A stretch of DNA of 64,000 bases from Holophagales bacterium (GCA_016714815.1 JADKBZ010000012.1:62001-126000); one strand, 5' to 3'. Numbered from the stretch's first letter, positions 27,468 through 35,677 are shown. Numbers and translations: made by a program. The notes: generated from the sequence alone by a model not told the origin.

Positions 27468-28724
27468 ATGAGCGAGCCCGCACCGACCTCTCCCGGCGCC
27501 GTCACCGCCCGGCTCGCCGCGCGCGGCCTCGCCGTCCTGACCCTCATCAACCTCTTCAACTATCTCGACCGGTTCGTCGTCGCCTCGCTCGTCGAGAGCC
27601 TCAGGACCTCCGAGCTGCACCTCACCGACACGCAGTCGGGGGCGCTGATGACCGGGTTCATCGTCGTCTACATGGTCGCCTCGCCGTTCTTCGGCGTCCT
27701 CGGCGACAAGGGCTCGCGCCCGAGGCTCCTGGCCCTCGGTGTCTTCGTCTGGAGCCTCGCCACGGCCGCCGCGGGGCTCGCCCGGAGCTTCACGTCGCTC
27801 TTCGCGGCGCGCGCGGCCGTCGGCATCGGCGAAGCCGCGTACGGGACGATCGCCCCGAGCCTCCTGGCCGACTACTTCTCCAAGGAGAAGCGCGGGCGCG
27901 TCTACGCCATCTTCTTCTGCGCCATCCCGATCGGCTCCGCCCTCGGCTACATCGTCGGCGGCTACGCCGACGCGCACCTCGGCTGGCGCTCCGCCTTCTT
28001 CGTCGCCGGCCTCCCGGGACTCCTCCTCGCGTTCCTCGCGCTGACGCTCCCCGACCCGCCCCGTGGCGCGAGCGAAACCGGCGAGGCGGCGCCCGCGGGC
28101 GCTTCCAGGGAATCCGGCTGGGGCTCCTACCTCGCCCTCGCGAAGAACCGGCCGTTCCGGATCGCCGTTCTCGGCTACGCGGCCTACACCTTCGGCATCG
28201 GAGGGATGGCCTTCTGGATGCCCGCGTTCCTCGAGCGGGTCCGCGGCGTCCCGAAGGAGGTCGCCACGGTCCAGTTCGGCCTCGTCGTCGTCGTCACGGG
28301 GTTCGTCGGGACCTTCGCGGGGGGCTTCCTCGGCGACGCCCTCCTGAAGCGGACGAAGGAGGCCTACCTCTGGGTCTCCGGCGTCGCGACGCTGATCGCG
28401 GTCCCCTTCGCGTTCGTCGCCCTCACCGTTGCGGATCCGCGCGTCTACCTTCCCGCGCTCGTCCTCGCCCAGCTCTTCGTCTTCGCTTCCACCGGCCCGA
28501 TCAACTCGGCCATCGTGAACGACGTCCTCCCGTGGCAGCGGGCCGCGGCCGTGGCGGCGTGCAACTTCACGATCCACATCCTCGGCGACGTCCCGTCGCC
28601 GCCGCTCCTCGGCGCCCTCTCCGACGCGTCCTCGCTCCAGTCCGCCGTCCTCCTCGTCCCGGTCGCCTTCCTCGTCGGCGGGGCGATCTGGACCTGGGGC
28701 GCCGTCTCGGGCCGCCGCGCGTGA
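27468..28724 (+). CDS. Spinster-like MFS transporter
   Basis: 418-residue, 12-helix major facilitator. It begins LINLFNYLDRFVVASL, has the loop 2-3 motif GVLGDKGSRPR and GIGEAAYGTIAPSLLADYF, the hallmarks of the spinster (Spns) branch; substrates in that branch include lipids, sphingoid bases and various organic anions. Its stop overlaps the start of an acyltransferase gene as GTGA. This makes a lipid-related substrate attractive, but that is inference. Divergent from the glycosidase-like gene with a 51-nt gap containing TGTAAA 15 nt before the ATG. Confidence 0.88.
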   Translation: MSEPAPTSPGAVTARLAARGLAVLTLINLFNYLDRFVVASLVESLRTSELHLTDTQSGALMTGFIVVYMVASPFFGVLGDKGSRPRLLALGVFVWSLATAAAGLARSFTSLFAARAAVGIGEAAYGTIAPSLLADYFSKEKRGRVYAIFFCAIPIGSALGYIVGGYADAHLGWRSAFFVAGLPGLLLAFLALTLPDPPRGASETGEAAPAGASRESGWGSYLALAKNRPFRIAVLGYAAYTFGIGGMAFWMPAFLERVRGVPKEVATVQFGLVVVVTGFVGTFAGGFLGDALLKRTKEAYLWVSGVATLIAVPFAFVALTVADPRVYLPALVLAQLFVFASTGPINSAIVNDVLPWQRAAAVAACNFTIHILGDVPSPPLLGALSDASSLQSAVLLVPVAFLVGGAIWTWGAVSGRRA

Positions 28725-30040
28725 TCCGCGGCGCCGCCACCGCCGTCTCCCGCCTCGTCCTGAGGGTCTTCTACCGCCGGGTCGAGGCCGCGGGCCTCGG
28801 GCGGGTTCCCGCCTCCGGCCCGACGATCCTCGTCCTGAACCACCCGAACGGGCTGATGGACCCGCTCCTCCTCCTCTGCCTCTCCCCGCGCCCCGTCTCC
28901 TTCCTCGCCAAGTCGCCCCTCTTCACGATGCCGTTCGTCTCCCTCTTCGTGAAGGCGTTCGGCTCGATCCCGGTCTACCGCCCGCAGGACGCCGACGCGG
29001 ACGTGCGGCGCAACCGCGAGACCTTCGCGAAGGCGAGGGAGCTGCTGAAGAGGGGCGGCGTCCTCGCCCTCTTCCCCGAGGGGGTCTCGCACGACGAGCC
29101 GCGCCTCATGCCCCTCAAGTCGGGCGCGGCACGGATCGCCCTCGGCGCCGCCTCGGAAGGGGCGGTGACGATCGTCCCCGCGGGACTGACCTACGAGGCG
29201 AGGGGCATCTTCCGGAGCGAGGCGCTCCTCCACGTCGCCGAGCCGTTCACGGTCGAGCCGATCCCGCTCGACGAGCGGGGAGAGCCCCCGCGCACGGCCG
29301 TCAAGGCGCTCACGGAACGGCTCCGGGTCGCGCTCGAGGGAGCGACGCTCCAGGCGGACGACCAGGCCACGATCGACCTCGCCGCCGCCGCCGAAGCGCT
29401 CTTCGATCCGGACAGAGAGGAGGGGCTCGACGAGCGCCTCGCCTTTCGCCGGCTCCTCCTCGAGAGAGCGGCGCGCCTTCGCGAGTCGCATCCCGATCGA
29501 CTCGCCGCGCTCCTGGACCGGGTCGCGCGCCTCTCGCGCCTCCTCTCGGCCGCGAGAATCTCCGCGTCCGACCTCCAGGCCGGCACCGTTCCCGCGGAGC
29601 TCGCCGCCACGGCCCTGGCGACGCTCCTCGTCGCCTCCTTCCTCGCCCCGCCCGCGATCGTCGGCCTCGCGGTCCACGCGCCCGCCTACAACCTGATCGG
29701 CCCGCTCGCCCGGAAGCTCTCGCGCGGCGACACCGACATCGTCGCGACGATCAAGGTCCTCGGCGCCTTCGTCTTCTTCCCTCTCACCTGGGTCGTCCTC
29801 GCCACCGTCGCGGGCCTCGCCTGGGGGCTTCCCTTCGGCCTCCTCGCGGGCCTCGCGCTCCCCCTCTGCGGATACCTCGCCCTCCTTCTCCTCGAGCGCT
29901 GGGAGCGAACGGTCACGTCGCTCCGCGTCCTGACGCTCTCGCTCCTCAGCCGGCGCACCCTGGCAGAGGTCCGGGCCGAACGCGCCGCCATCGTCTCGGA
30001 GATGCGGGCCCTCGACGCCCTCCTCGACTCCACAGAATAG
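28721..30040 (+). CDS. PlsC-type lysophospholipid/glycerol-phosphate acyltransferase with C-terminal membrane domain
   Basis: 439 residues. PlsC acyltransferase domain at about 15-220: acceptor motif NHPNGLMDP (a His-x5-Asp variant shared with the Gpt2-like subfamily rather than the usual His-x4-Asp), then FPEGVSHDEP and VPAGLTY. A helical segment follows and two to four hydrophobic helices (about 290-405) probably anchor it to the inner membrane. It should acylate glycerol-3-phosphate or a lysophospholipid. GTG start overlaps the MFS stop (GTGA), indicating coupled translation. The stop is immediately followed by a short dispersed repeat. Confidence 0.85.
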   Translation: MIRGAATAVSRLVLRVFYRRVEAAGLGRVPASGPTILVLNHPNGLMDPLLLLCLSPRPVSFLAKSPLFTMPFVSLFVKAFGSIPVYRPQDADADVRRNRETFAKARELLKRGGVLALFPEGVSHDEPRLMPLKSGAARIALGAASEGAVTIVPAGLTYEARGIFRSEALLHVAEPFTVEPIPLDERGEPPRTAVKALTERLRVALEGATLQADDQATIDLAAAAEALFDPDREEGLDERLAFRRLLLERAARLRESHPDRLAALLDRVARLSRLLSAARISASDLQAGTVPAELAATALATLLVASFLAPPAIVGLAVHAPAYNLIGPLARKLSRGDTDIVATIKVLGAFVFFPLTWVVLATVAGLAWGLPFGLLAGLALPLCGYLALLLLERWERTVTSLRVLTLSLLSRRTLAEVRAERAAIVSEMRALDALLDSTE

Positions 30041-30059
30041 AAAATCAAGACCTGACCCC
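30041..30059 (+). repeat. Dispersed repeat AAAATCAAGACCTGACCCC, copy 1
   Basis: 19-base element directly after the acyltransferase stop. The same 19 bases recur at 44938-44956 and 45174-45192, and its last 12 bases (AGACCTGACCCC) return inverted at 31726-31737 on the far side of the next gene. It is AT-rich on one side in an otherwise 70% GC region. Confidence 0.8.
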
Positions 30060-30100
30060 ACGGGCGTCCTAGAATCGGGCGTCCCTTCCGGACAATCCGA

Positions 30101-30814
30101 ATGCGCAGATCCCTGCGACCGATCCTCGTCTTCCTCGGCACGGCGGTGGCCTACGCGGCCGCAAACCGCCTCACCGAGAGCTGGTTCCGCGTCACGCCGG
30201 AGCTGTCGCTGCTCTACCCGCCCTCCGGGATCGGAGTGGCCGCGACGATGCTGCTGGGCCCGGCCGCGGCGGCCGGGGTGGGCCTCGGGACGTTCCTGAC
30301 CCCCTGGACGAGCCACCGGCTCGCCGAGCTCCTCTTCACGGCCGTCAACGTCCTCGAGTCGCTCCTCCCCTGGCTCGTCTTCGCGTCCCTGCGCAGACGG
30401 GGGACCTTCCGGCGGGCGGACCTCGAGCTCCGGACGCCGCGCTCACGGGCGGCGTTCTTCGCCGTCGGCGTCGTCGCAAACACAGGGCTGGCGGCGCTCG
30501 CGGGGAACGCCGTCGCGACCACGCTCGGGAGCGCGACCACCGGCTTCCTGAAAGGGAGCGTTTACTGGTGGGCCGGGGATGCGAGCGCGGTCCTGATGCT
30601 CGGCTGGCCGCTCCTCGAGCTCGTCGTCCTGGCGCGACGCCAGGCGCGGATGGCCCGCGCCCGGCGCCGTCACCCTCCCTGGCCGCGGCCGCGGGGGCCC
30701 GCTCGTCGCCGGGCGGCCCGTCGGCGCGCGTCCTCCTCGCCGTCGTCCTCGCCTGGGCCGCGACGGTCCTGGTGGTCCTGGCCTCGGGCATCGCCGTGCC
30801 CGCGGCCGGGGTGA
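30101..30814 (+). CDS. MASE1-like membrane sensor half of a frameshifted HD-GYP protein
   Basis: N-terminal half of a membrane sensor. The first ~190 residues have about six hydrophobic helices with LYPPSGIGVAATMLLGP, a MASE1-type signature. After about base 30655 the frame turns into Arg/Pro/Ser-rich noise, while the overlapping frame -1 continues with more membrane helices and an HD-GYP domain. The intended product is therefore a single MASE1-HD-GYP protein of roughly 535 residues, broken by a missing base in the GC-rich stretch around 30640-30700. A separate short membrane protein is possible but less likely. Confidence 0.65.
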   Translation: MRRSLRPILVFLGTAVAYAAANRLTESWFRVTPELSLLYPPSGIGVAATMLLGPAAAAGVGLGTFLTPWTSHRLAELLFTAVNVLESLLPWLVFASLRRRGTFRRADLELRTPRSRAAFFAVGVVANTGLAALAGNAVATTLGSATTGFLKGSVYWWAGDASAVLMLGWPLLELVVLARRQARMARARRRHPPWPRPRGPARRRAARRRASSSPSSSPGPRRSWWSWPRASPCPRPG

Positions 30815-31713
30815 TGTTCAGCTTTCCCGTGATGGTGGCGGCGTACGCGTTCGGCTTCCGGGGCGGGCTCCTGTCGGGCTCGGCCCTCGGCTGGGTCACG
30901 ATCGCGTGGGCGATGAAGTCCGCCGCCGGGAACCCGGACGCCGTCATCGCCGCCTCGCTCGGGGCGATCGACCGCGTCGGACTCGGGCTCCTGACCGGCG
31001 GCCTTTTCGAGGCCAACCGAAGGCTCATCCGCCGCCTGAAGAGCTCCTACGCTTCGCTGAGGAGCGACCTCGCCTACGTGGCGGGCGTCCTGACCGCCGC
31101 CGTCGAGTCGCGCGACCCGTACACGGAGGGGCACATGCAGCGCGTCTCCGTCTACAGCGTCCGGATCGCCCGGCGGCTCGGGCTCCCGGACGAGGAGATC
31201 GAGGACGTCCGTCTTTCCGCCCTGCTTCACGACATCGGCAAGCTCGGAGTCCCCGACAGCATCCTCTTCAAGCCCGAGCCGCTCTTCGGAGACGACCTCG
31301 AGAAGATGCGGGCCCACGCCGCCATCGGCGCCCGGATCGCGGAGAAGGCCGGGGTTCTCCGGAGCGCGGTCCCGGTGATCCTGGCCCACCAGGAGCGCTT
31401 CGACGGCGACACGACCGGCGAATACCCGGGCTACCCGCAGGGACTGAAGGGAGAGGAGATCCCGCTCGCCTCCCGGATCATCGCCGTCGCCGACGCCTAC
31501 GACACGATGACGACGAACCGCCCCTACCGCCGGGCGCTCGGGCGCGAGCGCGCGCTCGCCGTCCTCGCGGAAGAGCGGGGCCGTCAGTTCGACCCGTCCG
31601 TCGTCGACGCCTTCCTCGCCGACCTCGAGGACCGGCGCCACCGCAGCGCGACGGAAGCCTTCTCCATCCGCGACCTGATCGCGGAATCAGAGACCCCGGA
31701 CCCGCCGTCCTAG
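30568..31713 (+). CDS. HD-GYP half of MASE1-like c-di-GMP phosphodiesterase
   Basis: Believable coding from about 30700: two or three membrane helices (VLLAVVLAWAATVLVVLASG and VMFSFPVMVAAYAFGF), then a cytoplasmic HD-GYP domain with HMQRVSVYSVRIA, LLHDIGKLGVPDSIL and RIIAVADAYDTMTTNRPY. The metal and phosphodiester-binding residues are present. The GYP loop carries extra residues (FDGDTTGEYPGYPQG in place of the common WDGTGYPRG). No ribosome binding site is seen for an independent start, supporting a join with the upstream MASE1 frame. Sensing by the membrane domain would tune c-di-GMP hydrolysis. Confidence 0.8.
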   Translation: MGRGCERGPDARLAAPRARRPGATPGADGPRPAPSPSLAAAAGARSSPGGPSARVLLAVVLAWAATVLVVLASGIAVPAAGVMFSFPVMVAAYAFGFRGGLLSGSALGWVTIAWAMKSAAGNPDAVIAASLGAIDRVGLGLLTGGLFEANRRLIRRLKSSYASLRSDLAYVAGVLTAAVESRDPYTEGHMQRVSVYSVRIARRLGLPDEEIEDVRLSALLHDIGKLGVPDSILFKPEPLFGDDLEKMRAHAAIGARIAEKAGVLRSAVPVILAHQERFDGDTTGEYPGYPQGLKGEEIPLASRIIAVADAYDTMTTNRPYRRALGRERALAVLAEERGRQFDPSVVDAFLADLEDRRHRSATEAFSIRDLIAESETPDPPS

Positions 31714-31725
31714 CGCCCCCCCCGG

Positions 31726-31753
31726 GGGGTCAGGTCTACCTTCTACACTCTGC
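31726..31753 (-). repeat. Dispersed repeat GGGGTCAGGTCT-N5-CTACACTCTGC
   Basis: 28-base element whose first 12 bases are the exact inverse complement of AGACCTGACCCC at 30048-30059. A second copy with GGGGTCTGGTCT and an identical CTACACTCTGC after the same 5-base spacing lies at 45132-45159. It fills most of the 45-nt gap between the HD-GYP stop and the convergent oxidoreductase gene. Confidence 0.8.
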
Positions 31754-31758
31754 GGGGC

Positions 31759-32730
31759 TCAGACGAGGGAGAGAAGCGCCTCCTCCACCGCGCCTCTGAC
31801 GAGCGGGACCTTGTAGTCGTTGCCCGACATCGGCTCGGCTCCCTTTACGGCGAGCTCGGCCGCCTCGGCGGCTCTCTTCGCGTCGAGGACGTGACCGACG
31901 AGGAGCTTCTCCACTTCGGGGACGCGCCACGGGACCGGCGCGACGCCGGAGAGGACGACGCGGGCCGCGGCGACTTTTCCGTCCTTCACGGAGAGAGCGA
32001 GGGCGACGCCGCCGAGGGCGAAGTCCCACGCGCCGCGCGCGCGGACCTTCCTGTAGAGCCCCTTGCCTCCCGCCAGCGGCGGCGGGAGGAGGATCTCCGT
32101 GACGATCTCGCCGGGAGCGAGCACCGTCTCGCGCGTGTGGTCGACGGCGGGAAGGACGAAGAGCTTCTCGACCGGCAGGCTCCTCGTTCCCTTCGGCCCG
32201 GCGATCCGGACCGTCGCCTGGAGGGCGACGAGGGGAGACGCGGTGTCGGAGGGGTGGACGATGAAGCAGCCGGAGCCGCCGAAGATCGCGTGGTAGGTGT
32301 TCTCGCCTTCGACGGCGTAGCAGAGCTCCCCGCCCTTTCGGGCGCAGTCGAAGTCGCCGCGGAAGTACCAGCACCGGGGGCGCTGACAGAGGTTGCCGCC
32401 GAGCGTCCCCTGGTTGCGCAGCTGCGGGCTGGCGGCCGCGGCGGCTCCCTGCGCGAGTGCCGGCCACCCCTTCGCGATCCCGGGGTGCCACGCGATCTCG
32501 GAGAGCGTCACGAGCGCGCCGATCCGCAGGCCGCCGTCCTTCGTTTCGGAGATTCCCTTCAGGTCGGAAAGGCCCGAGAGGCTGACGACGGACTTCGCGT
32601 CGAAGACCTCGTCGCGCAGGCAGCCGAGAAGGTCGGTGCCGCCGGCGTGCACGCGGGCGCCCGGCTCGGAAAGCACCTTCACCGCTTCGGCGACGGAGCG
32701 GGGACGGACGTAGCGAAAGCTCGGAAGCAT
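31759..32730 (-). CDS. Molybdenum hydroxylase FAD subunit (YagS/PaoB-like)
   Basis: 323-residue FAD-binding subunit of a xanthine-oxidase-family enzyme. FAD contacts in VHAGGTDLLGCLRDE and the SPQLRNQGTLGGNLCQ segment. The stretch after it, RPRCWYFRGDFDC plus later cysteines (ELCY, GSGCF), matches the extra [4Fe-4S] insertion of YagS/PaoB and 4-hydroxybenzoyl-CoA reductase beta subunits. It relays electrons between the 2Fe-2S subunit and an acceptor. ATG 32730 used; a GTG one codon upstream is equally possible. Starts 4 nt after the Mo-subunit stop, third gene of the operon. Confidence 0.9.
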   Translation of the reverse strand: MLPSFRYVRPRSVAEAVKVLSEPGARVHAGGTDLLGCLRDEVFDAKSVVSLSGLSDLKGISETKDGGLRIGALVTLSEIAWHPGIAKGWPALAQGAAAAASPQLRNQGTLGGNLCQRPRCWYFRGDFDCARKGGELCYAVEGENTYHAIFGGSGCFIVHPSDTASPLVALQATVRIAGPKGTRSLPVEKLFVLPAVDHTRETVLAPGEIVTEILLPPPLAGGKGLYRKVRARGAWDFALGGVALALSVKDGKVAAARVVLSGVAPVPWRVPEVEKLLVGHVLDAKRAAEAAELAVKGAEPMSGNDYKVPLVRGAVEEALLSLV

Positions 32731-32734
32731 CACG

Positions 32735-33622
32735 TCACCCCTTCTTTCCGCGCGCGGCCAGGAGCGCCATGAGCCTCGGCGGCGTGATGGGCGAGTCGGG
32801 GACCCGCACGCCGACGGCGTCGTGGACGGCGTTCGCGATCGCCGCGGCGGTCGGGATCGTCGACGGCTCGCCGACCCCCTTGGCGCCGACGGTGTTGCAC
32901 TCGGTGTCGACGAGGTCGACCGAGTGGACCTTCTGCTCCGCCGGCACGTCGAGCGCCGTCGGGATCTTGTAGTCGTGCCAGTTCGCGTTGCACATCTTCC
33001 CGGTCTGGCGGTCGAGGACCCTCTCCTCGGTCCTGCCGAGCCCGAGACCCATGACGAGGCCGCCCTGGACCTGGCACTCGAAGGTGAGGCGATTCATGAC
33101 GCGGGCGCTGTCCTGCGCGGCGAGGAGGCGCGTCACCGTCACCTCGCCCGTTCGGGTGTTCACCTCGACCTCTGCGAAGTGGGTCGCGAACATCGAGATG
33201 ACCTTCCCCTCGACGTTCGGACCGCGGGTCCCGACGCCGACGAGGACCTGCTGCCGCTGGAGCAGGGGAACGGCCGTCACCGCCAGTTTCTTCGCCGGGT
33301 CCTTCGTCGAGACGACCTCGCCCCCGGCGAGAGCGAGCTCCTCGACGGGGAGCTTCATCTCATCGGCGGCTCCCTTCAGGAGTTTCGTCCTCACCTCGAT
33401 CGCGGCCGCGCGGGCGGCCGGCATGTCGGAGGGGACCGTCTTCGAGCCGCCGCTCGGGCCGCTGTACTGGGTCGTCCCGGTGTCGGCGTGCTCGATCTGG
33501 ATCTTCTCGAGGGGAACGCCGAGCTCTTCGGCGACGACCTGGGACATCACCGTCTTCGTTCCCGTGCCGATGTCGGCCGCGCCGGTGTTGACGTTGACGC
33601 TCCCGTCGGAGAAGAGCTTCAC
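32735..33622 (-). CDS. Molybdenum hydroxylase large subunit, C-terminal part (frameshifted)
   Basis: Continues the molybdopterin-binding subunit in the neighbouring frame. Contains the Moco-binding segments GAADIGTGTKTVMSQVVAEE and, near the end, GAKGVGEPST, whose Glu is the invariant catalytic base of the xanthine oxidase family. Coding similarity begins at about 33645, upstream of the GTG at 33622. The junction reads WGYGEG then GPPATVVVKLF once a single G is restored in the run GGGGAGGGG. The GTGA overlap with the upstream stop is thus probably accidental. Confidence 0.85.
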   Translation of the reverse strand: MKLFSDGSVNVNTGAADIGTGTKTVMSQVVAEELGVPLEKIQIEHADTGTTQYSGPSGGSKTVPSDMPAARAAAIEVRTKLLKGAADEMKLPVEELALAGGEVVSTKDPAKKLAVTAVPLLQRQQVLVGVGTRGPNVEGKVISMFATHFAEVEVNTRTGEVTVTRLLAAQDSARVMNRLTFECQVQGGLVMGLGLGRTEERVLDRQTGKMCNANWHDYKIPTALDVPAEQKVHSVDLVDTECNTVGAKGVGEPSTIPTAAAIANAVHDAVGVRVPDSPITPPRLMALLAARGKKG

Positions 33623-35031
33623 GACGACCGTCGCCGGCGGCCCTCCCCGTAGCCCCACATCCCGGACGCCACGCCGTACCCCTTCCGGATCGGCCCGTCT
33701 CCCTTCGGACGCTTCCTCGCTTCGCTCCAGCCGAACTGCTTCGCTCCCTCCGCCAGGCACTCGGCGAGGCCGGTGGAGGTGTAGGGCTGGTTCCCCCGTT
33801 TCTGGCTCACTTTCGGAACGTTCGCGAGCCTCAGCGCGACAGGGTCCATCCCGAGCTTGTCCGCGAGCGCGTCCATCGCCTGCTCGAGCGCCCACGCCCC
33901 CTGCGGAAAGCCCGGGGCGCGCATCGCGCGGGCCCGTCCGGCGTTGATCGCGACGTTCTCGTCCAGGGTCCTCACGTTCGGGCAGGTGTAGAGGTCGCCC
34001 GCCAGGAACGAAGTGTCGGCGCCGTTGGGGTACGCGCCGCCCGATCCGATCGAGAGGAACTCGATCGCCGTCAGCGTCCCGTCCCTCTTCGCGCCGATCT
34101 TCACCTTCATCGTGTTCGCGGGGCGGTTCCCGGCGTTCACGAACGTCTCTTCCCGCGAAAGGAAGAGCTTCACGGGACGGGCCGTCGCCTTCGCCAGGAG
34201 CGCGGCGATGACCGTGTACTTCCCCGCCTCGAGCTTGCTGCCGAAGCCGCCCCCCATGTAGTGGCCGAGGACGCGGACGCTGGCGAGCGGGAGCTTCAGC
34301 GCCTGGGCCACCTGCTGCTGGACGACGAAGACGCCCTGCGTCGAATCCCAGACGGTGAGCCGGTTCCCGTCCCACTTCGCGACCGAGCCGTGGACCTCCA
34401 TCGGCGCGTGGATCTCGCAGGCCGTCGAATACGTCCCCTCGACGACGGCGTCGGCCGCCGCCCAGCCGGCCTCCACGTCTCCGCGTCTGTACTCGGACGG
34501 GTCGCCGTAGCGATTGCCGCCGTCGTGGATCGGCGGAGCCTCGGGCTTCAGCGCCTCCCTCGGGTCGAGGACGAACGCGAGGACCTCGTATTCGACCCGA
34601 ATCGCCTTCAGCGCGTCGTACGCCTGTGCGCGCGTCTCCGCCGCGACGGCCGCCACCTCGTCCCCTTCGTGCCGCGCGCGGTCGTCGAAGAGCTTCGAGT
34701 AGGACTTCCCGCGGCTGCGGTACCAGGGGATGTCCGCGCCCGGGGACCTGCCCGTCAGCACCGCGCGGACCCCCGGCATCTTCTCCGCCGCGCTCGTGTC
34801 GACCGACTTCACCTGGGCGTGCGCGTGCGGGCAGCGAAGGATCGCCGCGTGCAGCATGTCCGGAAGAGCGACGTCGAGCGGGTAGACGGCCGAGCCGCTC
34901 ACGCGCTCGTAGGCGTCGACGCGCGGCAGCGGCTTTCCCACGACCTTCGTCTCGCCCCACGGCGGCATCTCGGCCTTCGGCGCGGGGGTTTCGGGGACGG
35001 GGCCCTGGAGCCAGTAGAGAAGGTCCGTCAC
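33619..35031 (-). CDS. Molybdenum hydroxylase large subunit, N-terminal part (YagR/PaoC-like, frameshifted)
   Basis: First ~465 residues of a roughly 765-residue molybdopterin-cytosine-dinucleotide subunit. It has KVVGKPLPRVDAYERVSG, the substrate/Moco segments GHYMGGGFGSK and RAMRAPGFPQGAW, and EVHGSVAKWDG. No signal peptide: in PaoABC the large subunit is exported by hitch-hiking on the Tat-bearing small subunit. GTG start with GGGGAGG 7 nt upstream, overlapping the end of the small-subunit gene. Frame lost at about 33640 in a G run, followed by RRRRSS and a stop. Aldehyde oxidation is the family-level expectation; xanthine or other aromatic heterocycles cannot be excluded. Confidence 0.85.
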   Translation of the reverse strand: MTDLLYWLQGPVPETPAPKAEMPPWGETKVVGKPLPRVDAYERVSGSAVYPLDVALPDMLHAAILRCPHAHAQVKSVDTSAAEKMPGVRAVLTGRSPGADIPWYRSRGKSYSKLFDDRARHEGDEVAAVAAETRAQAYDALKAIRVEYEVLAFVLDPREALKPEAPPIHDGGNRYGDPSEYRRGDVEAGWAAADAVVEGTYSTACEIHAPMEVHGSVAKWDGNRLTVWDSTQGVFVVQQQVAQALKLPLASVRVLGHYMGGGFGSKLEAGKYTVIAALLAKATARPVKLFLSREETFVNAGNRPANTMKVKIGAKRDGTLTAIEFLSIGSGGAYPNGADTSFLAGDLYTCPNVRTLDENVAINAGRARAMRAPGFPQGAWALEQAMDALADKLGMDPVALRLANVPKVSQKRGNQPYTSTGLAECLAEGAKQFGWSEARKRPKGDGPIRKGYGVASGMWGYGEGRRRRSS

Positions 35032-35035
35032 GGCG

Positions 35036-35677
35036 TCACCTCCCCTTCCGCAGCTCGGCGGCCTTGCCGACCGCCTTGAAGATGTGTGCGTAGGTTCCGC
35101 AGCGGCAGAGGTTGCCGCTCACGCCGAGGCGGATCTCGTCGAGAGTGGGGTCCGGGTTGGCGCGGAGGAGTCCCTCCGCCGCGATGACCTGCCCGGGCGT
35201 GCAGTAGCCGCACTGGAAGGCGTCTTCCTCGACGAAAGCCTTCTGCACCGGCCCGAGCTCCTCGCCCTCCATGAGCCCCTCGACCGTCGTCACCGCCTTC
35301 CCTTCGGCCTCGAGGGCGAGGGTGAGGCAGGAGTAGCGCGGAACGCCGTCGATGAGGACCGAGCAGGCCCCGCACTCGCCCCTCTCGCACCCCGGCTTCG
35401 TTCCGGTGAGACCGAGCTTCTCGCGCAGGACCGACAGCAGCGTGTCCCGCGGCTCGACGAGGACCTTGTGCGTCCGCCCGTTCACGACGAGCGTCAGCTT
35501 CGAAGGCTCCGCGGCGGGGAGTTCCGCCACCGGCGCCTTCCCCGCGGGCGCGGAGAGCGCGTCCGAGGCGACCGCGACGCCCACCGCCGCGGGGAGGACC
35601 GAGCCGAGGAATCCGCGACGGCTGACTCCGCCGGGGCCGGAGTCGAGGTCGTTGGGGTCGTCCGTTCTGTCGCCCAT
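35036..35677 (-). CDS. Tat-exported [2Fe-2S] subunit of molybdenum hydroxylase (YagT/PaoA-like)
   Basis: 213 residues. Twin-arginine signal (SRRGFLGSVLPAAVGVAVA, about 19-37) followed by a plant-type ferredoxin domain (CERGECGACSVLIDG...C) and the alpha-helical second cluster domain (CGYCTPGQ...CRCGTY). The Tat signal places the whole three-subunit enzyme in the periplasm, as for E. coli PaoABC. Gene order is small, Mo, FAD, whereas paoABC is small, FAD, Mo. GGGAGG lies 4 nt before the ATG and TAACAT occurs about 60 nt upstream. No XdhC/PaoD maturation gene is seen here. Confidence 0.92.
   Translation of the reverse strand: MGDRTDDPNDLDSGPGGVSRRGFLGSVLPAAVGVAVASDALSAPAGKAPVAELPAAEPSKLTLVVNGRTHKVLVEPRDTLLSVLREKLGLTGTKPGCERGECGACSVLIDGVPRYSCLTLALEAEGKAVTTVEGLMEGEELGPVQKAFVEEDAFQCGYCTPGQVIAAEGLLRANPDPTLDEIRLGVSGNLCRCGTYAHIFKAVGKAAELRKGR

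Noticed and set aside
28721..30040. Catalytic His-x4-Asp of the acyltransferase judged broken because five residues separate His and Asp
   Set aside because: The NHPN-x3-D form is, to my knowledge, normal in a PlsC subfamily, and FPEGVSH is intact.
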